Below the pieces are notes generated by a model, which saw only the letters and a list, made by a program, of their open reading frames with translations, had not been told where the DNA came from and did not search any database. Position numbers and translations under genes: made by a program. A stretch of DNA of 64,000 nt from CAVPOO01 sp963707015 (GTDB lineage Bacteria; Pseudomonadota; Gammaproteobacteria; Thiohalobacterales; Thiohalobacteraceae): positions 186,001 through 250,000 of the forward strand of contig CAVPOO010000013.1 of assembly GCA_963707015.1 (NCBI GenBank). The letters are read 5' to 3'. Within the stretch, counting starts at the first letter, position 1. Every line of letters starts with the position of its first letter. Positions 52,043-60,013 of this stretch are shown in pieces.

Positions 52043-53110
52043 CTAGGGTTGCTTTTCGAACACCTGGTACAGGTTACGGTGGCGCTGCGTGCGGGCACAG
52101 ATTGGACACAAGGGTTCATTCGCACGGCCGGTTTGTGGCCGGTGGAAAGGCACGCCGCACGCTTCGCAACGCCCCGTCCACAGCGGAATCGCGTCGGTCG
52201 CCACTGGCTGCCAGCACGCGACGCTGACCGCATTCGACTCGCAGACGTCGCTGCACACGCCGCACCCGCTGCACTGCTCAGCCACGATACGATAGGCCGG
52301 CTGTGTTGCATTTTGGTCCAGCACAATCGCCGCCTGGGGACACAGCCGCACACAGGCGTCGCAGCCGCTGCACCGTTCGGCGTCTATGGTCGGGGCAAAG
52401 GGCACGATCTCGGTCGACCGGGTACGCGGAATCAGGGCGCCGGGCGGAGTCAATGCGTCACGGTCTGCCCTATGCAGACCGGTCAGCCGCAGGCCCTCGC
52501 GGAGTCCCGCACCTAGCGCGCGGCCAAGGAATGCGCGTCGACCGACAACCGGGCCGCTGGCCACAGGAAGCGCGGCACGCATGCGCTGCCAGTGTGCGGG
52601 ATCCTGATCCAGCAGCTCAAGGGACGCGCGGCCGCGGTCGGCAAGCATGACGTTGATGGCCGCAAGACGCTGCGGCAAGGTCTCACCGCGGCCCCGCGGA
52701 CAGGTGTCGCAGTCAGCTTGTGCGATCACCAGGCGGGTGACACCCGAACCGGCGAGTCGCAACAGATCACGCATGCCAAGCGCATGCAGACAGGGCAGCA
52801 CCGCCGGGCCGCTGTCGACTGCGGCCCGCTCACAGGCGGCAAACGCCAGACGCCGGCCGTGCCAGTCGCCGATCGCCGGTTCGTGAGGCTGTGCGATAGC
52901 GGCCTGCGGGCAAGCCGCGGCGCACAGGCCACAGCCGTCACAGACCTCGGTGTTTATACCCAGTGACTCGTCGTCGAGCACCCAGGCGTCCCGCGGACAA
53001 CTGTCGACGCAGGCCTGGCAGCTCGCCGTTTCCAGGGCTGAGTGGACACAGCGTTCAGCGAGGATCTCGGGCAGCACCCACGTCTGATGCAGCGTGTCGG
53101 CAAACTGCAT
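52043..53110 (-). CDS. Multi-cluster 4Fe-4S ferredoxin-like protein (355 aa)
   Basis: Four Cys clusters: CQACVDSCPRDA preceded by two more Cys, CDGCGLCAAACPQAAI, CSGCDACVRLCPQAAI and CSGCGVCSDVC. The C-terminal end has CEACGVPF...CPICART, like a small zinc or rubredoxin-like knuckle. The middle part (VLPCLHALG...ADCDTCPRG) resembles ferredoxin proteins next to formate dehydrogenase or NapF-like maturation proteins. Last gene of the molybdoenzyme set, 32 bp after the TorD gene; probably electron supply or FeS loading. No Tat or Sec leader seen. The stop codon TAG is provided by the flank of an R3 element. Confidence 0.85.
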   Translation of the reverse strand: MQFADTLHQTWVLPEILAERCVHSALETASCQACVDSCPRDAWVLDDESLGINTEVCDGCGLCAAACPQAAIAQPHEPAIGDWHGRRLAFAACERAAVDSGPAVLPCLHALGMRDLLRLAGSGVTRLVIAQADCDTCPRGRGETLPQRLAAINVMLADRGRASLELLDQDPAHWQRMRAALPVASGPVVGRRAFLGRALGAGLREGLRLTGLHRADRDALTPPGALIPRTRSTEIVPFAPTIDAERCSGCDACVRLCPQAAIVLDQNATQPAYRIVAEQCSGCGVCSDVCESNAVSVACWQPVATDAIPLWTGRCEACGVPFHRPQTGRANEPLCPICARTQRHRNLYQVFEKQP

Positions 53111-53142
53111 TGTCGGCTCCAGCGAATGGTGGCCCGATCGTC

Positions 53143-53934
53143 TTACCAGGACGGCGCTGCACCCGGCACGAAGGGGGCCGGTGGCTCGACTGCAACCGAG
53201 ACCCTGGGTTTCATCCGTTGCGCGATCACTGCCGAGCCAGGTCGGGGCTCACCCAGGATGTCGACCAGCAGCGCGCGCAGCTCCTCCCCATAGGCCGCCG
53301 TCAACATGGCCAGCCCCGCATAGAAGGGTGTCGCACAGCGATGTGCGACGCGCTGGGCAAACTCGGACAGCCAGCGTAACAGGTGTTCATCCATGAAGGC
53401 TGCGCTATCCCGCAGTACGTTCACCGCAGACTCATAGTCCGGCACCTCAGCGCAGGTCGTAAACAGGTGGGCCAGAAAGGCGAGCTGATAGCCGAGGTAA
53501 TCATCGGCACGCCTGCGCCAGTTCTCGGCCGCGATGTCGTAACGCCGATACCACGCCCGCACCTGAAACATCGGCTGCTGCATCGCCAGACCGTCCTCGT
53601 CCAGCCACACAGATTCGAACGGTGACGCCTGAAGCGTATGGTTCAGATAGATGTCGGCGTAATCTGACGCCAGCGCATCCACGGCCGCTTCACCAGGATT
53701 CTGCCCACAATCGACCAGCGCGGCATTCAGCACGCTGGCGGCCTCGGAGGCCAGATCCGATTGCAGACACAACCCCAGACCCGCCGGGAAATGCGCCTGC
53801 TGCAGATCACCAATGCGCGCCGCATCCAGTTCCCGATCGTGCAGCAACGCCAGTTGCGATAAATCCTGTGCGATGGCACTGCACAGCATCGTCAGTACCG
53901 CTGCAGGACCAGGCTGTTTCGCCAGGCGCGACAT
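53143..53934 (-). CDS. TorD-family molybdoenzyme chaperone
   Basis: 263 aa, all-helical. Typical blocks: DALASDYADIYLNHTLQASPFESVWLDEDGL, MFQVRAWYRRYDI, and DDYLGYQLAFLAHL. Binds the Tat leader and apo-form of DMSO-reductase-family enzymes until the cofactor is inserted. The start overlaps the stop of the FeS subunit gene (TGATG). Its partner is surely the catalytic subunit encoded two genes upstream. Confidence 0.9.
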   Translation of the reverse strand: MSRLAKQPGPAAVLTMLCSAIAQDLSQLALLHDRELDAARIGDLQQAHFPAGLGLCLQSDLASEAASVLNAALVDCGQNPGEAAVDALASDYADIYLNHTLQASPFESVWLDEDGLAMQQPMFQVRAWYRRYDIAAENWRRRADDYLGYQLAFLAHLFTTCAEVPDYESAVNVLRDSAAFMDEHLLRWLSEFAQRVAHRCATPFYAGLAMLTAAYGEELRALLVDILGEPRPGSAVIAQRMKPRVSVAVEPPAPFVPGAAPSW

Positions 53935-54608
53935 CAGTTCACCTTGCCCTTGCGATGCGCTACGAATACGATCGACGGGTTGGTCAGTTCCGGATTGGCG
54001 AAATTCCTGACCTGGCGGGAGGGCACATCGTTCGGCCCCATCGCCTTGGTCGGATAGGTTCCGGCGCGCAGCTGGTCGATGGGACCGATGTCCAGCACGC
54101 GCATCATGCAGCCCATCACACAGTAGGGCTTGCGGCCAGCGTCAATTTCGTCGACGCACATATTGCACTTTTTCACGACCTGCTCTTCCACATCGAACTG
54201 GGGTGCACCGTAGGGACAGGTCGCCTCGCAGCGGCGGCAGCCAATACACAAGGTCGAATCGATGTCGACGATGCCGTCCTTCTTGCGCTTGAAGATCGCG
54301 CCCGTCGGACAAGCCGGCAGGCACGCCGGTTCCGCACAGTGGTTGCACGAGACGTTAACCTTGTAGGCGTAGACATCGGGATACGTGCCACCTTCGACGT
54401 AAAGCACGCGCCGGAAGCGCGGCCCTGCGTTGAGGCCGTTCTTGTCCTTGCAGGCGATCTCACAGGCCCGGCAGCCGATACAGTCCACATTGTTGTGGAT
54501 GAAGCCAAGCTGCATGTCCGGCACGACGGGGGTATAGACCTCTTTCTTGCGGCGTTGGACCGCGGTCTTGATCGTTGCCTTTTGCTCCGGATCGAGTTTC
54601 TTTGCCAC
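53934..54608 (-). CDS. DmsB/NrfC-like four-cluster FeS subunit
   Basis: 224 aa with 16 cysteines in the order of electron-transfer subunits of DMSO-reductase-family enzymes: CIGCRACEIACKDK, CNHCAEPACLPACPTGAIF, CIGCRRCEATCPYGAP, and KCNMCVDEIDAGRKPYCVMGC. No leader, as expected for a subunit carried across the membrane with a Tat-tagged partner. GTG start with GGAG 9 bases upstream. It would pass electrons between the cytochrome/quinone side and the molybdenum subunit. Confidence 0.92.
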   Translation of the reverse strand: MAKKLDPEQKATIKTAVQRRKKEVYTPVVPDMQLGFIHNNVDCIGCRACEIACKDKNGLNAGPRFRRVLYVEGGTYPDVYAYKVNVSCNHCAEPACLPACPTGAIFKRKKDGIVDIDSTLCIGCRRCEATCPYGAPQFDVEEQVVKKCNMCVDEIDAGRKPYCVMGCMMRVLDIGPIDQLRAGTYPTKAMGPNDVPSRQVRNFANPELTNPSIVFVAHRKGKVN

Positions 54609-54628
54609 GGCTCAGCTCCTCTCAATCA

Positions 54629-57202
54629 TCACAAGTCGCGCCGGAAGACGTGCGACCGCGCGGTCGCGAGCTTGTCCCAGCCGGGCTTGTGCACCAGATC
54701 GGTCTTGGCGATATTCACCAGCACCGTGTTATAGGCGAAAGCGCCTGCCGGGCTGGGTGCATCCAGTGTCAGCATATCCGGATTGCCCGCGCGGTCGATG
54801 CCGTTCTCGTCGAGATCCAGCCAGGCACCTTCGAACAGCACCGCGACACCCGGCATGCAGCGTTCGGTGACATAAACGGGAACCACCACCCTGCCGCGCT
54901 CATTCCAGACCTCGACCGTATCGCCGGTCCTGATTCCCAGCCGTTTTGCATCGGAGGCGTTGAGGGTGACCTCCTGCTCGTAGGTCTCACGCAGCCAGGA
55001 GCAGTTGTTGAAAATGGAATGCGTGCGCCAGCGCGGATGGGGCGAGATCAGATGAAACGGAAACTGGCTGGTCTTCGGGCTGTTCAACGACTCCCAGGGG
55101 TCGATCCATTTCGGGATAGAGGGGATGTGGTAGCCGTAGCGTGTCTTCGCCCAGTCCGTGATCCCGGCAAGCTCGGTGCACAGGATCTCAATCTTTCCCG
55201 AAGGCGTCTGGAAGGGCATGCCCTGTTCAATCTGGGTGCGGAAGGCCACCAGCGGCTTGTCGAAGGTGAACTTGTACACGCCGTGCTGCTTGAATTCCTC
55301 CCAGGACATCTGGACACTCTGGTGGTTCTGAACCCCCTGCCACCAGTCGACCAGGTAGGCCTCGTCGACGGCATCGGGATTGCGAAAATAGGAACGATCT
55401 GCCTTCGGATTAAAGGCCTTACCAAAGTGATCTCCGCCGATGCGATACGCCAGCTCGGTAAAGACCTGAAGGTCAGTCTTCGATTCGCCCAGCGGTTCGA
55501 TGACCTTGGGCCGGTGGATGTAGTAATGGCCCTTGTACCAGGGCAGGGCGACATCGTGGCGCTCGAAATGGGTCGCGATGGGCAACATATAGTCCGCGTA
55601 CAGGCCGGACGGTGTGATGGTGGAATCCATGCACACGACCAGCTCCAGCTTCTCGATCGCCTGGCGTTCCTTGTTGATATTGGTGAGCTGGTTGAACCAG
55701 TCCGAGCCCTGCCAGAAGATCCCCTTGATGTTGGGAATGACGCCTTCGAACTGGTCGGTGCGTGGCCACAACCCGACCTCTTCGCGGCGCACGTTGGGGT
55801 AATTGAGCACGCAGTGCGCCCAGCGGTCTGACTTGATCGATGCAAACCAGACATTGGCATATTCGTCGTACGGATAGGCTATTGCCTGGGCATGCCAGGA
55901 CTTGCCAACGCCCTCAGCAGAGCCGCCCAGGACGCCAATGTTGCCGGTCATTGCCTGCAGGGCTGCCGCCATACGGTTGTATTGTTCGCCGTAGGCGTTG
56001 CGACCCGGCGCCCAGCAGGCCTTCAGTGCCGCCGGTTTTGTGGTTGCGTACAGGTCGGCCAGCTTCCTGATGTCCTCGGCCGCGACACCACAGATGTTCG
56101 CCGCCCATTCCGGCGTCTTGGGAACCCCGTCATACGTGCCGAGGATGTAGTCCTTGAAGTTCTCTGTGCCGTTCGCAGAGCTGGCCGCCCAGTCCGGCAT
56201 GGTGCCTGCGTCCATGCCCATACAGAACCGGTTGATGAAGTCCTGATTCTGCAGCCCATTGCTGAAGATATAGTGGGCCATGCCGGCCATCATGGCGGCA
56301 TCGGTGTTCGGCCGGATCGGGATCCACCAGGCGTCATAGGCCGCGGCCGAGTCAGTGTATTGCGGATCGATCAGCACGAATTTGCAGCCGCGCTGTTTGG
56401 CCATGCGCATGTAGTAAAAGGTGTTGCCGCCGTGAAAGGTGTAGGCCGGATTCCAGCCCCACATGATGATCAGCTTCGAGTGCGCGAAGGCGTCATCCTC
56501 GTTGCCATCTTCGATGGTCCCGAACGTCCAGCGTGAACTGGTTGTCGTGGCCTGGTAGGACGGCACCGACCAGGAGCTCGTGCGGCAACCGAACATGCCG
56601 AGAAAGCGGCCCAGCAGACCCTCGATCTGATCCGACTTGTGGAGCACGCCGTAGGAGGCGCCGGCATAACTCTGATCCAGCAACGCCGTTGAGCCATAGG
56701 TGTTCTTGATGTCGATCATGCGGCGGGCGATGTCGTCCAGTGCCTCGTCCCAGGAGACCCGCTTGAACTTGCCCTCGCCCCGTTTGCCGACGCGTTTCAT
56801 CGGAAACAACAACCGTTCGGCGGAATAGATCCGCTGACGGTACGAGCGGCCGCGCAGACAGGCCCGCAACTGCGGCTCGGCCTCGGTATCCTTTCCGACG
56901 TGGCCGTCCTTCTGATAGCGACCGTCGTCGCTCGACAGTCGCACGATCACATCGCCCTTTTTGTGCGCGACCAGCATGTGACGTGAGCCACAGTTGTGGG
57001 CGCAACTGGTAACCACGGTCTCTAACTCGTCGTCTCGCGGATAGGGTTCGTAGGCGAAGGCGTTGGCCGTCTTGGTCGTCTTCAGATCGACGAGGCCACT
57101 GGCGCCGAGTGCTGCGCTCGTAGCCGCAGTCGTTTTGAGAAACGAGCGCCGGTCCATGTTCAGGCGTGCGGTCAGCCCCGCCAGTGTCTTCTCGATGCGC
57201 AT
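54629..57202 (-). CDS. DMSO-reductase-family molybdopterin catalytic subunit (Tat-exported)
   Basis: 857 aa. The Tat leader is RRSFLKTTAATSAALGASG. Similarity to DmsA runs through LRACLRGRSYRQRIY, KRGEGKFKRVSWDEALDDIA, VLIDPQYTDSAAAYDAWWIPIRP, NIGVLGGSAEGVG, and TPSGKIEI. The likely Mo ligand is Ser215 by alignment with DmsA. The N-terminal cluster motif is C67-x3-C71-x3-H75...C115, with His where DmsA has its third Cys. The substrate is unknown: S-oxides, N-oxides, methionine sulfoxide, chlorate or tetrathionate are all possible. GTG 57208 is an alternative start. Confidence 0.9.
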   Translation of the reverse strand: MRIEKTLAGLTARLNMDRRSFLKTTAATSAALGASGLVDLKTTKTANAFAYEPYPRDDELETVVTSCAHNCGSRHMLVAHKKGDVIVRLSSDDGRYQKDGHVGKDTEAEPQLRACLRGRSYRQRIYSAERLLFPMKRVGKRGEGKFKRVSWDEALDDIARRMIDIKNTYGSTALLDQSYAGASYGVLHKSDQIEGLLGRFLGMFGCRTSSWSVPSYQATTTSSRWTFGTIEDGNEDDAFAHSKLIIMWGWNPAYTFHGGNTFYYMRMAKQRGCKFVLIDPQYTDSAAAYDAWWIPIRPNTDAAMMAGMAHYIFSNGLQNQDFINRFCMGMDAGTMPDWAASSANGTENFKDYILGTYDGVPKTPEWAANICGVAAEDIRKLADLYATTKPAALKACWAPGRNAYGEQYNRMAAALQAMTGNIGVLGGSAEGVGKSWHAQAIAYPYDEYANVWFASIKSDRWAHCVLNYPNVRREEVGLWPRTDQFEGVIPNIKGIFWQGSDWFNQLTNINKERQAIEKLELVVCMDSTITPSGLYADYMLPIATHFERHDVALPWYKGHYYIHRPKVIEPLGESKTDLQVFTELAYRIGGDHFGKAFNPKADRSYFRNPDAVDEAYLVDWWQGVQNHQSVQMSWEEFKQHGVYKFTFDKPLVAFRTQIEQGMPFQTPSGKIEILCTELAGITDWAKTRYGYHIPSIPKWIDPWESLNSPKTSQFPFHLISPHPRWRTHSIFNNCSWLRETYEQEVTLNASDAKRLGIRTGDTVEVWNERGRVVVPVYVTERCMPGVAVLFEGAWLDLDENGIDRAGNPDMLTLDAPSPAGAFAYNTVLVNIAKTDLVHKPGWDKLATARSHVFRRDL

Positions 57203-57227
57203 GTCCACTTATCTCCCCGGTCTGCGC

Positions 57228-58010
57228 CTAGTTTTTGCTGATGCGATTCCTGCTGATCTGGAAACGCGGATCGGATTCCGTTGGCCGGTCTCTGGCCCAA
57301 TCGGGTACGGTCTCGCCGCCACCCGACCAGGGGTGGCGAGGATAGGGATAAGCGATGCGGTACCAGGAGCGTCCGCCGTGGCAGCCATAACAGACGTCGG
57401 AGTCGTCCTTCGCCGCCGCTTCAATCGCCTCCGCCTTGAGGAAGTTGACCTGGTGTCGGTGGGTGCGAATGGCAGCGTGACAGGTCAGGCAGCTGCCGAA
57501 GGTTTGTTCATGTTCAACCCAGGGGCCGGGTAAGCCCATGAGCTGGTACGAGAACTGGCCGTGGCACATGAGACAGATGTTCGGGTCCACGTGCTTGCGT
57601 TGCGTGAGGTTGGGATCACCGGTTGCTGACGAATTTGCCGTTTCTTCGCGCGGGTCATTACCCTGGTGACAGGTATTGCACTTCAGCGTCATGACCTGCC
57701 TGGCGTAGGGTGTGACCAGGTGACGGCGATGAAAGGTCTCCTGATCGCCTGCATAGGTCGTCAGCGTCTGGTACCAGGCGAGTGCCTCCGATGCTTTCAC
57801 ACCTGCCGGCGAGATGTCGCGTACCCGGCGGTCAAGAATCTCCGGGTGACAGACCAGACATTGCGCATCCGTTGCCTGGTCTATTGCGGGCTTGAAATGG
57901 ATGGGATCCCAGCGCGCCGCGTCGTAGCCCGGCTTCTCACCGGCGGCACTGGCCAACGAAACCATACTGCCCAGCAACCCTATGGCAGCCGCTTTGAGGA
58001 CTCTGTGCAT
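57228..58010 (-). CDS. Five-haem periplasmic cytochrome c
   Basis: 260 aa with leader (AAIGLLGSMVSLASAAG) and five CxxCH motifs: CLVCH, CNTCH, CLMCH, CLTCH and CYGCH. Additional His residues between them could serve as distal ligands. The first gene of the compact set cytochrome-molybdoenzyme-FeS-TorD-ferredoxin; it probably exchanges electrons with the enzyme in the periplasm (as NrfB- or DmsE-like cytochromes do). The gap to the molybdoenzyme gene is about 20-25 bp. Confidence 0.92.
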   Translation of the reverse strand: MHRVLKAAAIGLLGSMVSLASAAGEKPGYDAARWDPIHFKPAIDQATDAQCLVCHPEILDRRVRDISPAGVKASEALAWYQTLTTYAGDQETFHRRHLVTPYARQVMTLKCNTCHQGNDPREETANSSATGDPNLTQRKHVDPNICLMCHGQFSYQLMGLPGPWVEHEQTFGSCLTCHAAIRTHRHQVNFLKAEAIEAAAKDDSDVCYGCHGGRSWYRIAYPYPRHPWSGGGETVPDWARDRPTESDPRFQISRNRISKN

Positions 58011-58042
58011 GACACTTTCCGGGTTTCAACTCCGTAGAAGAA

Positions 58043-58062
58043 GGAGCGCGTCCCTGCGCTCC
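58043..58062 (-). terminator. Hairpin with T-rich tail between Met-rich gene and cytochrome gene
   Basis: On the minus strand GGAGCGC-AGGGAC-GCGCTCC is followed by TTCTTCT. It may end or attenuate transcripts of the Met-rich gene before the cytochrome gene, which would set different expression levels. Confidence 0.5.
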
Positions 58063-58101
58063 CACGAGTACAGTGCCGCGTCTTTCGACCCGGCAACCCC
58101 G

Positions 58102-59304
58102 TCACTTACTTTCAGTCGGTGGAGTCCATGTCTTGGCCTCGGTCGTTTCAGCTGTGTCGCCGGACATCCCTTCCATGCCCTGCATGCCGGACATCCCCTC
58201 CATGCCCTGCATGCCGGACATCCCCTCCATGCCCTGCATCCCGGACATGCCGCCCATGCCGCCCATGCCACTCATTCCGGACATGCCACCCATTCCACCC
58301 ATTCCGGACATGCCGCCCATGCCGGACATGCCGCCCATGCCTGTCGGCCCAGCCAGTGACCACTGTGTACATACCCAGTTGCCACCGCCAGCCATCCCGG
58401 CCATGCCGCCCATGCCACTCATTCCAGACATGCCACCCATGCCGCCCATGCCACTCATTCCGGACATGCCACCCATGCCGCCCATGCCACTCATTCCGGA
58501 CATGCCACCCATGCCGCCCATGCCACTCATCCCGGACATGCCACCCATGCCGCCCATGCCACTCATTCCGGACATGCCGCCCATACCACCCATGCCCGTC
58601 TGGGCCGGATAGAAAAAGACCTCGCCACTAGGCGAGATCCTGAAATAGCCGGACATTCCAGCCATTCCGGACATGCCACCCATACCGCCCATGCCGCTCA
58701 TTCCGGACATGCCACCCATACCGCCCATGCCGCTCATTCCGGACATGCCGCCCATACCGCCCATGCCCTGCATCCCGGACATGCCACCCATGCCGCTCAT
58801 TCCCGACATGCCACCCATACCGCCCATGCCCTGCATTCCGGACATGCCACCCATACCGCCCATGCCGCTCATTCCGGACATGCCGCCCATACCTTCCATG
58901 CCTTGCATTCCGGACATACCGCCCATGCCCGACATGCCGCCCATGCCGCCCATGCCGCTCATTCCGGACATGCCGCCCATGCCCGTCTGCGCCGGATAGA
59001 AGAAGACCTCGCCACTAGGCGTGATCTTGAAATAGCCGGACATGCCACCCATGCCGCTCATTCCCGACATGCCACCCATACCGCCCATGCCTTGCATCCC
59101 GGACATGCCACCCATTCCCGACATACCGCCCATGCCTTGCATGCCGGACATGCCACCCATACCGCTCATTCCCGACATGCCGCCCATGCCCTGCATACCG
59201 GACATGCCGCCCATGCCACCCATTTCGGCCCATGCGCTACCGGCCAGTGCGAGACTGACAACAGCAGCGAGCGCAGTTTTCTTGAAATTACGAAGCTTGT
59301 TCAT
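58102..59304 (-). CDS. Secreted Met-Gly repeat protein (400 aa)
   Basis: Sec leader (LAAVVSLALAGSAWA) then a chain built from MGGMSGM and MQGMGGMSGM units; in the tract about every third residue is Met. Two spacers, GYFKITPSGEVFFYPAQTG and GYFRISPSGEVFFYPAQTG, and one NWVCTQWSLAGPTG spacer interrupt it; the end is TWTPPTESK. Strong AGGAGG site 5 bases before the ATG. No catalytic motif. Met-rich periplasmic proteins are known as copper/silver binders and as oxidant sinks (MrpX-type, recycled by a methionine sulfoxide reductase). The neighbouring molybdoenzyme and the msrAB gene fit the second idea. Confidence 0.9.
   Translation of the reverse strand: MNKLRNFKKTALAAVVSLALAGSAWAEMGGMGGMSGMQGMGGMSGMSGMGGMSGMQGMGGMSGMGGMSGMQGMGGMGGMSGMSGMGGMSGYFKITPSGEVFFYPAQTGMGGMSGMSGMGGMGGMSGMGGMSGMQGMEGMGGMSGMSGMGGMGGMSGMQGMGGMGGMSGMSGMGGMSGMQGMGGMGGMSGMSGMGGMGGMSGMSGMGGMGGMSGMAGMSGYFRISPSGEVFFYPAQTGMGGMGGMSGMSGMGGMGGMSGMSGMGGMGGMSGMSGMGGMGGMSGMSGMGGMGGMSGMSGMGGMAGMAGGGNWVCTQWSLAGPTGMGGMSGMGGMSGMGGMGGMSGMSGMGGMGGMSGMQGMEGMSGMQGMEGMSGMQGMEGMSGDTAETTEAKTWTPPTESK
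58148..59225. repeat. Coding repeat tract (Met-Gly units)
   Basis: DNA units of 9-21 bp with many synonymous changes (CCGCCCATGCC, CCACCCATACC, CTCATTCCGGACATG). All keep the frame of the minus-strand gene. The antisense strand gives long MPPMP frames that are artefacts. Confidence 0.9.
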
Positions 59305-59352
59305 TATTTCCTCCTACTCCTGATAAGCGATGAAAAAACCCAAATTCCCGTT

Positions 59353-59658
59353 TTATTTTCTGTGCCAGTTACGGATGTCGTAACGGCCAGTTGCTCCGGG
59401 GTGATCAAACGGGGTGTACCAATTGCCCTGATCCTCCAGGAACCGCAAACTGGCAGGGTAAGGAGACGCAATCCCATGTAAGGCTCGCATATACCAGTCA
59501 TGGTCATGATCCACAGTCGTGATCATTGGGGCGCCGGCGGGACGCTGATAAGGCTCCACGCCGGCAATTAAAGAAACCCCATACGCGAGCACGGGTAGCA
59601 TCAGTGTGACCGTGGCTGCTGAAAGTCGTGCTACCCGTAGCCTGTTCAAATCACGCAT
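59353..59658 (-). CDS. Small single-helix membrane protein (101 aa)
   Basis: One membrane helix near the N terminus (AATVTLMLPVLAYGVSLIAGV) then an aromatic- and His-rich tail (DHDHDWYMRALHGIA; FLEDQGNWYTPFDH). No family recognised. First gene behind the sigma-54 promoter at 59733-59748, and 48 bp before the Met-rich gene, so likely an anchor or partner protein for it. Start at ATG 59658; a TTG at 59676 is possible. Confidence 0.65.
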   Translation of the reverse strand: MRDLNRLRVARLSAATVTLMLPVLAYGVSLIAGVEPYQRPAGAPMITTVDHDHDWYMRALHGIASPYPASLRFLEDQGNWYTPFDHPGATGRYDIRNWHRK

Positions 59659-59732
59659 CTCTCCATCCCGGGCCAATCGTGAGCGTATCCAGGAAAAGAT
59701 TAAGGACAGTGCAACACCCCCGACCTCACTAG

Positions 59733-59748
59733 AGCAATCGACGTGCCA
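59733..59748 (-). promoter_or_regulatory. Sigma-54 (-24/-12) promoter P1
   Basis: Minus strand TGGCACG-TCGA-TTGCT, a full match to the consensus TGGCAC(G)-N4-TTGCW. Transcription would begin near 59722 and run into the small membrane protein and Met-rich genes. An NtrC-type activator is encoded 3.3 kb away. Confidence 0.8.
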
Positions 59749-59811
59749 CCCGTCGACTTCGATCTCATGCTATTGATTTAAGTAGCACTTTCTGTGGGTG
59801 CCTGGAAAAAC

Positions 59812-59827
59812 TGTGAAACGGGTCACA
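59812..59827. promoter_or_regulatory. TGTGA-N6-TCACA palindrome
   Basis: Exact CRP/Vfr-type core, centred about 98 bp upstream of the predicted P1 start. It could be a CRP-family site or the upstream activator site for the sigma-54 promoter. Confidence 0.6.
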
Positions 59828-60013
59828 CTTTTTTCTGCCAAATAGTCGGGCCAGAACGGCTTTGTCTCGAGATTTACCCGCTGCTCAATTCCCAGTGGAA
59901 GGGCGACAGCTTCTCCTTTCAGACACTTGGCGTGGCCGAAGGGACCTCTGCGCCATACCGCGCCTCCTCCACCAGTTTTCGGACTATTTGTCAACCGCGC
60001 TGCTCTGTCGGCT

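Noticed and set aside
58073..59323. Long plus-strand frames reading MPPMPLIPDMPP repeats, and resemblance to a CRISPR array
   Set aside because: They are the antisense of the Met-Gly repeat gene, which has a leader and strong ribosome site. Repeat units are 9-21 bp without unique spacers, so it is not CRISPR.
59318..59375. TGGCAC on the minus strand just upstream of the Met-rich gene
   Set aside because: The -24 element is good, but the -12 position reads ATAAAA without GC, so it is not a sigma-54 promoter. P1 at 59733 fits far better.
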